Origin: Candidatus Aminicenantota bacterium | GTDB lineage: Bacteria > Acidobacteriota > Aminicenantia > Aminicenantales > JAFGBC01 | Length of the DNA: 9,762 nt | Assembly (NCBI GenBank): GCA_016933355.1 | Contig: JAFGBC010000020.1 | Span: forward strand, 1 to 9,762 | Direction of reading: 5' to 3' | Shown: one piece after another, positions 5,925-9,762 of the stretch | Layout: the number at the start of each line of letters is the position of its first letter | How positions within the stretch are numbered: position 1 is the stretch's first letter | The notes under the pieces: generated by a model | Told to the model about the DNA's origin: nothing | What the model saw: the letters and a program-made list of their open reading frames with translations, nothing else | Databases searched by the model: none | Position numbers and translations under genes: made by a program

Positions 5925-7195
5925 TCCGCTTCCTCTTGAAGGGCGTCCTGCGCGACCGGGGCCGGAGTCTGTTCCCCTTCCTGGTCGCCGCCGCGGGAAC
6001 GTTCCTGACCGTCGCCTTCTACGGCTATTTCCTGGGGATGATGAACAACATGATCCGCAGCAACGCCAACCTGCGGCACGGCCACCTCAAGGTCATGACC
6101 CGGGCCTACGCCCGCGACGCCGCCCAGGTCCCCAACGACCTGGCCCTGACCGGGGTCGGGGCCCTGATGGCGGAGCTCGACCGCGAGTTTCCAAACATGG
6201 ACTGGGTCGCCCGCATCTCCTTCGGCGGCCTGCTCGACGTTCCCGACGAGGAGGGCGAGACGAGGATCCAGGCGCCGGTCGCGGGTTTGGCCGTCGACAT
6301 CCGGACGGCGGGCAGCCCCGAGCCCGGCCTCTTCGGATTGCAGAAGATTCTGGTCCGCGGCCGCCTGCCTCGGGCCCCCGGCGAGCTGCTGATGGGGGAC
6401 GAGCTGGCCCTTAAGCTGGGCCTGGCGGTCGGCGACGAGGCCACCCTGATCGGATCGTCGATGGCCGGCGGCCTGGCCATGGCCAATTTCACGGTCGCCG
6501 GGACGATCCGCTTCGGCATCCGGGCCATGGACAAGACCGGCCTCATCGCCGACCTGGCCGACGTCCGCAGGGCGCTGGACATGGACGACGCCGCCGGCGA
6601 AGTCCTCGGCCTGTTCAAGGACGGAATCTACCGGCAGGAACGAATCGAAGCGGCGGCCCTGGCCTTCAACGATAGATATGCCGGCCGGAAGGACGAGGAC
6701 CTCCCCGTCATGCAGACCCTGGCCGAACAGCCCGGCATGGACATCTTGTTCGTCTGGATCCGGGCCGCGACGCCGGCCATCATCTTCATCTTTCTCCTGG
6801 CCATGTCGCTCGTCATGTGGAACGCCGGCCTGGTCGGAACGCTCCGCCGCTACGGCGAGTTCGGCCTCCGTCTGGCCATCGGCGAGGCCAAGGGGCGCGT
6901 CTACCGGGCCATGCTCGCCGAGGCGCTGATGGTCGGCTTTATCGGATCCGCGGCGGGGACCGTCCTGGGGCTGGGCCTGAGCTGGTATCTCCAGGTGCAT
7001 GGCATCGACGTCAGCTCCATGTTGAAGAACTTCGCCTTCCCCATGGAGACCGTGCTGCGCTCCCGGATCACGCCGTTCAGCTTCGTCATCGGATTCATCC
7101 CCGGCCTGCTGGCCAGCTTGATCGGGACGGCCATCGCCGGCCGCGCGATCTACAAGCGCCAGACGGCCCGCCTGTTCAAGGAGTTGGAATCATGA
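5921..7195 (+). CDS. ABC transporter permease, FtsX/LolCE-type, second subunit
   Basis: This 424-aa protein has the same architecture as its upstream neighbour but little obvious sequence identity. Helix 1 is at about residues 17-38 (FPFLVAAAGTFLTVAFYGYF). A periplasmic domain spans about 45-275, and helices lie near 279-300, 332-356 and 385-407. The coupling stretch TLRRYGEFGLRLAIGEAKGR (307-326) corresponds to the FtsX-family signature. The segment MIRSNANLRHGHLKVM (44-59) resembles the start of the LolC/E periplasmic domain, where homologues often read GHIQV or GHLKI. The ATG overlaps the preceding stop (ATGA, 5921-5924) and follows GGGAGG. Two unequal permeases plus one ATPase imply a LolCDE-like heterodimeric complex rather than a MacB-like homodimer. 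Confidence 0.92.
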   Translation: MIRFLLKGVLRDRGRSLFPFLVAAAGTFLTVAFYGYFLGMMNNMIRSNANLRHGHLKVMTRAYARDAAQVPNDLALTGVGALMAELDREFPNMDWVARISFGGLLDVPDEEGETRIQAPVAGLAVDIRTAGSPEPGLFGLQKILVRGRLPRAPGELLMGDELALKLGLAVGDEATLIGSSMAGGLAMANFTVAGTIRFGIRAMDKTGLIADLADVRRALDMDDAAGEVLGLFKDGIYRQERIEAAALAFNDRYAGRKDEDLPVMQTLAEQPGMDILFVWIRAATPAIIFIFLLAMSLVMWNAGLVGTLRRYGEFGLRLAIGEAKGRVYRAMLAEALMVGFIGSAAGTVLGLGLSWYLQVHGIDVSSMLKNFAFPMETVLRSRITPFSFVIGFIPGLLASLIGTAIAGRAIYKRQTARLFKELES

Positions 7196-7938
7196 GCCGT
7201 TCCGCGATCCTCATCCTTATCGGCGCGCTGGCCGCCTCAGCGGCGGCCTTCGCCCAGGCGCCCTCGGCCGAGGAGATCCTCGACCGGGTCGACCGCAACG
7301 CCGTGCCGGGGAGCAAGATCCTCGTCAGCGAGATGACCATCCACGGCCGGCGCGAGAGCCGGACGATCAGGGCCAAGTCCTGGATCGAGGGCGAGGACAA
7401 GGCCTTCACCGAGTATCTCGACCCGCCGCGCGAGCGGGGGGTCAAGATGCTCAAGCTGGGCGACCGGCTCTGGACCTATTCGCCCGATACCGACCGGGCG
7501 ATCTCCATCTCGGGCCACATGCTGCGCCAGTCGGTCATGGGCTCCGACTTGTCCTACGAGGACATGATGGAGGACCGCACGCTCCGCGACGCATACGAAG
7601 CCCGCGTCGCCGGCGACGAGGCCGTCGGCGACCGCCCCTGCTGGGTGCTGGAGCTCACGGCCAAGTCGGGCGATGTCGCCTACCCCTCGCGCAAAAGCTG
7701 GGTCGACAAGGAGCGCTTCGTCGTCCTCAAGGAAGAGCGCTACGCCAAGAGCGGTAAGCTCCTCAAGACCCTCGAGGCGGGCGCCGTCGGGCGCGTCCAG
7801 GGCCGCTGGCTTCCCTTCGAGGCCGTTTTCCGGGACGCGCTGAAAGAGGGCGGCGGGACGGAATTTAGGATCCTGTCCGTCGCGTTCGACGCTCCGATCC
7901 CCGAGGCCCTGTTCACCAAGGCCTCGCTGCGTAAATAG
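7192..7938 (+). CDS. LolA-like outer-membrane lipoprotein-sorting protein, periplasmic
   Basis: The product is 248 aa. A signal peptide covers residues 1-21 (cleavage near AFA/QAPSAEE), and with no lipobox cysteine it should be soluble in the periplasm. The mature part matches the LolA-like family PF17131/COG2834. Family landmarks are KAFTEYLDPPRERGVKMLKL (70-89), DRLWTYSPDTDRAI (91-104) and HMLRQSVMGSDLSYEDMM (109-126). The fold is a half-closed beta-barrel that shields acyl chains. The frame is open far upstream, but the start at 7192 is set by AAGGAG (7178-7183), the ATGA overlap with the second permease and the signal peptide that begins there. As last gene of the operon it probably receives the substrate from the permease pair and carries it across the periplasm. 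Cargo could be a lipoprotein or another lipid; this is inference. Confidence 0.92.
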   Translation: MSRSAILILIGALAASAAAFAQAPSAEEILDRVDRNAVPGSKILVSEMTIHGRRESRTIRAKSWIEGEDKAFTEYLDPPRERGVKMLKLGDRLWTYSPDTDRAISISGHMLRQSVMGSDLSYEDMMEDRTLRDAYEARVAGDEAVGDRPCWVLELTAKSGDVAYPSRKSWVDKERFVVLKEERYAKSGKLLKTLEAGAVGRVQGRWLPFEAVFRDALKEGGGTEFRILSVAFDAPIPEALFTKASLRK

Positions 7939-7969
7939 GCGCCGCCAAGCCGCCGGGCATCGGCCGAAC

Positions 7970-7998
7970 TTGTCAGAAACGCCCGCCTGGTCTATGAT
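7970..7998 (+). promoter_or_regulatory. Predicted promoter of the S66 peptidase gene
   Basis: TTGTCA (7970-7975) and TATGAT (7993-7998) are spaced by exactly 17 bp in the 82-bp gap after the transporter operon. Both boxes match the consensus at 5 of 6 positions. Transcription would start near 8005, giving a leader of about 16 nt. No convincing terminator was found between the operon stop at 7938 and this promoter. Confidence 0.65.
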
Positions 7999-8020
7999 AA
8001 ATCTCTCTATCCCGTGAGCC

Positions 8021-9148
8021 ATGCCCGCCAAGAAAAGCTCTGTGTCGAAGGTAGCGAAAGTCTGCTTCATTGCCCCTTCGACGCGCTTGGTCCCGGCCGA
8101 CAAGCCCCTTCTGGACGGTGCCGTCCGCCTTATAGGCGAAGCGCTCGGGACGACGGATATTTTCATCAGCCCTTTTCTCTTCACGGCGGACGGTTCGATC
8201 CGGCACGTGACCGCCACGGCGGCGGAACGGTCGGAGGAATTCAAAACGGTCATCCGGGACTATGACCTGATCGCTTCGGTGGCCGGCGGAACCGGGGCCG
8301 AGGATATCGTCCCGCTCATAGACCGCCAGGATTGGCGGGTGATCCGGAAGAGACGCCCCCTGTTCCTGGACTTCTCCGATTTCACCTTCATGCTCAGCGA
8401 AGTCTACGCCCGGACCGGGATTCCCGGCGTGCTTTTTCCCTCCCTGTCGCTGGGACGGGGGCATGCCCGGCGGATCCTCGCTTTACTGTCCGGATGCCCC
8501 GTTTCCTTCCGCGGCTCCTTTTGGCTGACGCCGCCGCCGGCCGAGCCGCTGACCGGGATCCCCGTCGGCGGCAACCTGACGACCTTCGTCAACTTTCTGA
8601 ACCGGGAAAAGCCGCCGCGGCTGTCCTGGCGGAATCATATTTTATTCATCGAGGACGTGGGCATCGACATCGAGGACCTCCACAGGCTCCTGGCCGCCTT
8701 GAGACGCCATCGCGTCTTCGCCCTCGTCCGGGGAGTCGTGGTCGGCACGCTGTGTCAGGATGCGACGACGCCGGAGGGGAGGGAGTTCCAAGCCAAAGCC
8801 CTCAAGTTCCTGACGGCCTTCCTGAACGAACTCCTGCGCTGGCGGCGGAAAGCCGCCCGTGCGCTCCCGATTCTCGTGGCCGAGGCCTTCAGCCACCGCG
8901 TCGGCCCCCGGCAGCCGGCCGTCCCCATCGGCGGGGCCGTGACCATCACCCCGGATGGGATGCTTTGCTTTCAACTGCCGGGATCGAGCTTCGACGTCGT
9001 CCGGATCAAGCAAGGCCGCCCTAAAACCGGAGACGGCCCGCCGGCTCCGCCCGGACCCGAGGATCCGCCGCGCCCGGGCGAGGACCCGGATGCTCAGCCG
9101 GCGGCGGAGGAGATACGCCGGATCCCCGGGAACGTCCGGAAAGCATAG
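8021..9148 (+). CDS. S66-family serine peptidase, LD-carboxypeptidase/MccF-like
   Basis: This 375-aa protein has no signal peptide and should be cytoplasmic. It opens with KVCFIAPSTRLVPAD, the S66 N-terminal pattern. The Ser-Glu-His triad can be placed: Ser119 in LFLDFSDFT (nucleophile elbow), Glu211 in LFIEDVGID and His292 in AFSHRVGPRQPAVPIGGAV. The spacing agrees with characterised LdcA enzymes. PVGGNLTTFVNFL (181-193) is also a family hallmark. Members cleave the L,D bond releasing D-Ala from muropeptide tetrapeptides in cell-wall recycling, or inactivate microcin-C-type compounds (MccF). The sequence alone does not decide between these. The usual GGYG turn is GGTG here. Residues about 331-375 form a Pro/Asp/Glu-rich tail that is probably disordered and not part of the enzyme fold. 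The ATG at 8021 has a weak GTGAG site just upstream but a good promoter. Confidence 0.87.
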   Translation: MPAKKSSVSKVAKVCFIAPSTRLVPADKPLLDGAVRLIGEALGTTDIFISPFLFTADGSIRHVTATAAERSEEFKTVIRDYDLIASVAGGTGAEDIVPLIDRQDWRVIRKRRPLFLDFSDFTFMLSEVYARTGIPGVLFPSLSLGRGHARRILALLSGCPVSFRGSFWLTPPPAEPLTGIPVGGNLTTFVNFLNREKPPRLSWRNHILFIEDVGIDIEDLHRLLAALRRHRVFALVRGVVVGTLCQDATTPEGREFQAKALKFLTAFLNELLRWRRKAARALPILVAEAFSHRVGPRQPAVPIGGAVTITPDGMLCFQLPGSSFDVVRIKQGRPKTGDGPPAPPGPEDPPRPGEDPDAQPAAEEIRRIPGNVRKA

Positions 9149-9175
9149 GGTAAGGGATCTCGAAGACGCTATCGA

Positions 9176-9205
9176 TTGACAGAGGATTCGGCGCCTTGAT
9201 ACATT
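9176..9205 (+). promoter_or_regulatory. Predicted promoter of the M64 peptidase gene
   Basis: A perfect TTGACA (9176-9181) is followed after 18 bp by TACATT (9200-9205), which is preceded by TG at 9197-9198, giving an extended -10 layout. The start point would be near 9212, with a leader of about 30 nt ending in GGGAGG (9232-9237), 5 nt before the ATG. A small inverted repeat, TATCC-GT-GGATA (9209-9220), sits at the expected start of transcription. Confidence 0.6.
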
Positions 9206-9242
9206 CAATATCCGTGGATAGACGATAGAACGGGAGGCCGTC

Positions 9243-9762
9243 ATGAAAACCGTCGTTCGACTCCTGCTGGCCGTTTGGACCGTCGGCTTCGTCGCCGCCC
9301 AGAATGCCGTCGTTCCCTACGAAGATAATTTCCTCGACCAATCGCTTCGCGTCGACCTCTATTTCGCCGGCGACGCCGAGGAGGAGACGATCACGCTCGA
9401 CAGCCTCCACGTCGAGCCCGTCTGGGCCGGGAGCCGGACCGGCCTCATCGAGCCCTTCGAGCTCGGCCGGAACACGGTCAAGGTTTACGAGATCGCCTCG
9501 AACCGCCTCGTTTACAAGCGCGGCTTCGACACCATGTTCGGGGAATACCGGACGACGGCGCCGGCCCTGGCCGGCGTCAAGCGCGTCTTTCCCCGCTCGG
9601 TCTGCATCCCCCTGCCCAGGCGGCCGGTTCTGTTCGTGATCGAGTCGCGCGATCGGACGAACATCCCCCGTCCCGTCTTCACGACGACGATCGACCCCTC
9701 CGATTACCATATCGTCCGGGAGTCGCCCGCGACCGGCGACGTCGTCTACGAGGCGCTCAAGA
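9243..9762 (+). CDS. Secreted M64-family metallopeptidase (IgA-peptidase-like), N-terminal part
   Basis: The gene continues past the right edge; 173 codons are visible with no stop. Residues 1-19 are a signal peptide (cleavage near VAA/QNAV), so the product is exported. The rest matches the M64 N-terminal beta-sandwich domain (PF16217). Diagnostic stretches are QSLRVDLYFAGDAEEETITL (33-52), VWAGSRTGLIEPFELG (60-75), LVYKRGFDTMFGEYRTT (89-105) and IDPSDY (150-155). In the family this domain precedes a zinc peptidase domain with an HExxH site, which would lie beyond this window, so activity cannot be judged here. The start is fixed by GGGAGG at 9232-9237 and the signal peptide. The founding member cleaves IgA, but most environmental members have unknown substrates, and general protein scavenging is more likely in a free-living bacterium. 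Confidence 0.88.
   Translation, partial: MKTVVRLLLAVWTVGFVAAQNAVVPYEDNFLDQSLRVDLYFAGDAEEETITLDSLHVEPVWAGSRTGLIEPFELGRNTVKVYEIASNRLVYKRGFDTMFGEYRTTAPALAGVKRVFPRSVCIPLPRRPVLFVIESRDRTNIPRPVFTTTIDPSDYHIVRESPATGDVVYEALK

Noticed and set aside
6817..7191. Upstream extension of the LolA-like reading frame
   Set aside because: The extra 125 codons overlap the second permease and read as Arg/Pro/Gly-rich noise. The signal peptide, ribosome site and ATGA overlap all support the start at 7192.
7939..7969. Possible terminator after the transporter operon
   Set aside because: The sequence is GC-rich, but only a 4-bp stem (GCCG with CGGC) can be drawn and no T-run follows.
7237..8253. Open frame of 338 codons on the minus strand opposite the LolA-like gene and the S66 gene start
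   Set aside because: It crosses two well-supported plus-strand genes and the promoter between them, and shows no domain features.

Overview
The window is high-GC bacterial DNA from an organism with an outer membrane. It carries a predicted outer-membrane beta-barrel, a LolA-like periplasmic protein, a LolCDE/MacB-type ABC transporter and several signal peptides. The gene mix, including an M64 peptidase and the GC-rich codon usage, would fit an Acidobacteriota or Aminicenantes-type genome. That placement is an inference from style and cannot be proven from this window. Five intergenic sites resemble sigma-70 promoters (TTGACA-like and TATAAT-like boxes).

Layout. Positions 1-119 (minus strand) hold the first 39 codons of a type I restriction-modification methyltransferase (HsdM). 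A divergent promoter region (120-273) separates it from a GT-C/PMT-like integral membrane protein (274-2103, plus strand). An AT-rich gap (2104-2248) then carries a strong promoter with a palindrome lying inside its spacer, directly upstream of a TetR-family repressor gene.

The TetR gene is the first of six tightly packed genes (2249-7938): TetR, predicted outer-membrane barrel, ABC ATPase, two FtsX/MacB-type permeases and a LolA-like outer-membrane lipoprotein-sorting protein. Five junctions are present; four are 4-bp stop/start overlaps and one is a 12-bp gap. This looks like a self-regulated, envelope-spanning transport module: heterodimeric permease plus ATPase in the inner membrane, a soluble LolA-like carrier in the periplasm and a dedicated barrel in the outer membrane. 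The substrate is unknown. It is the most interesting part of the window.

Downstream, two genes each have their own promoter. One encodes an S66-family serine peptidase (LD-carboxypeptidase/MccF-like, 8021-9148) with its Ser-Glu-His triad in place and a proline-rich tail. The other is the 5' end of a secreted M64-family metallopeptidase (9243 to the window end), of which the signal peptide and N-terminal domain are visible.

No rRNA, tRNA, CRISPR array, insertion sequence or large repeat is seen. No stretch over 300 bases lacks a gene.
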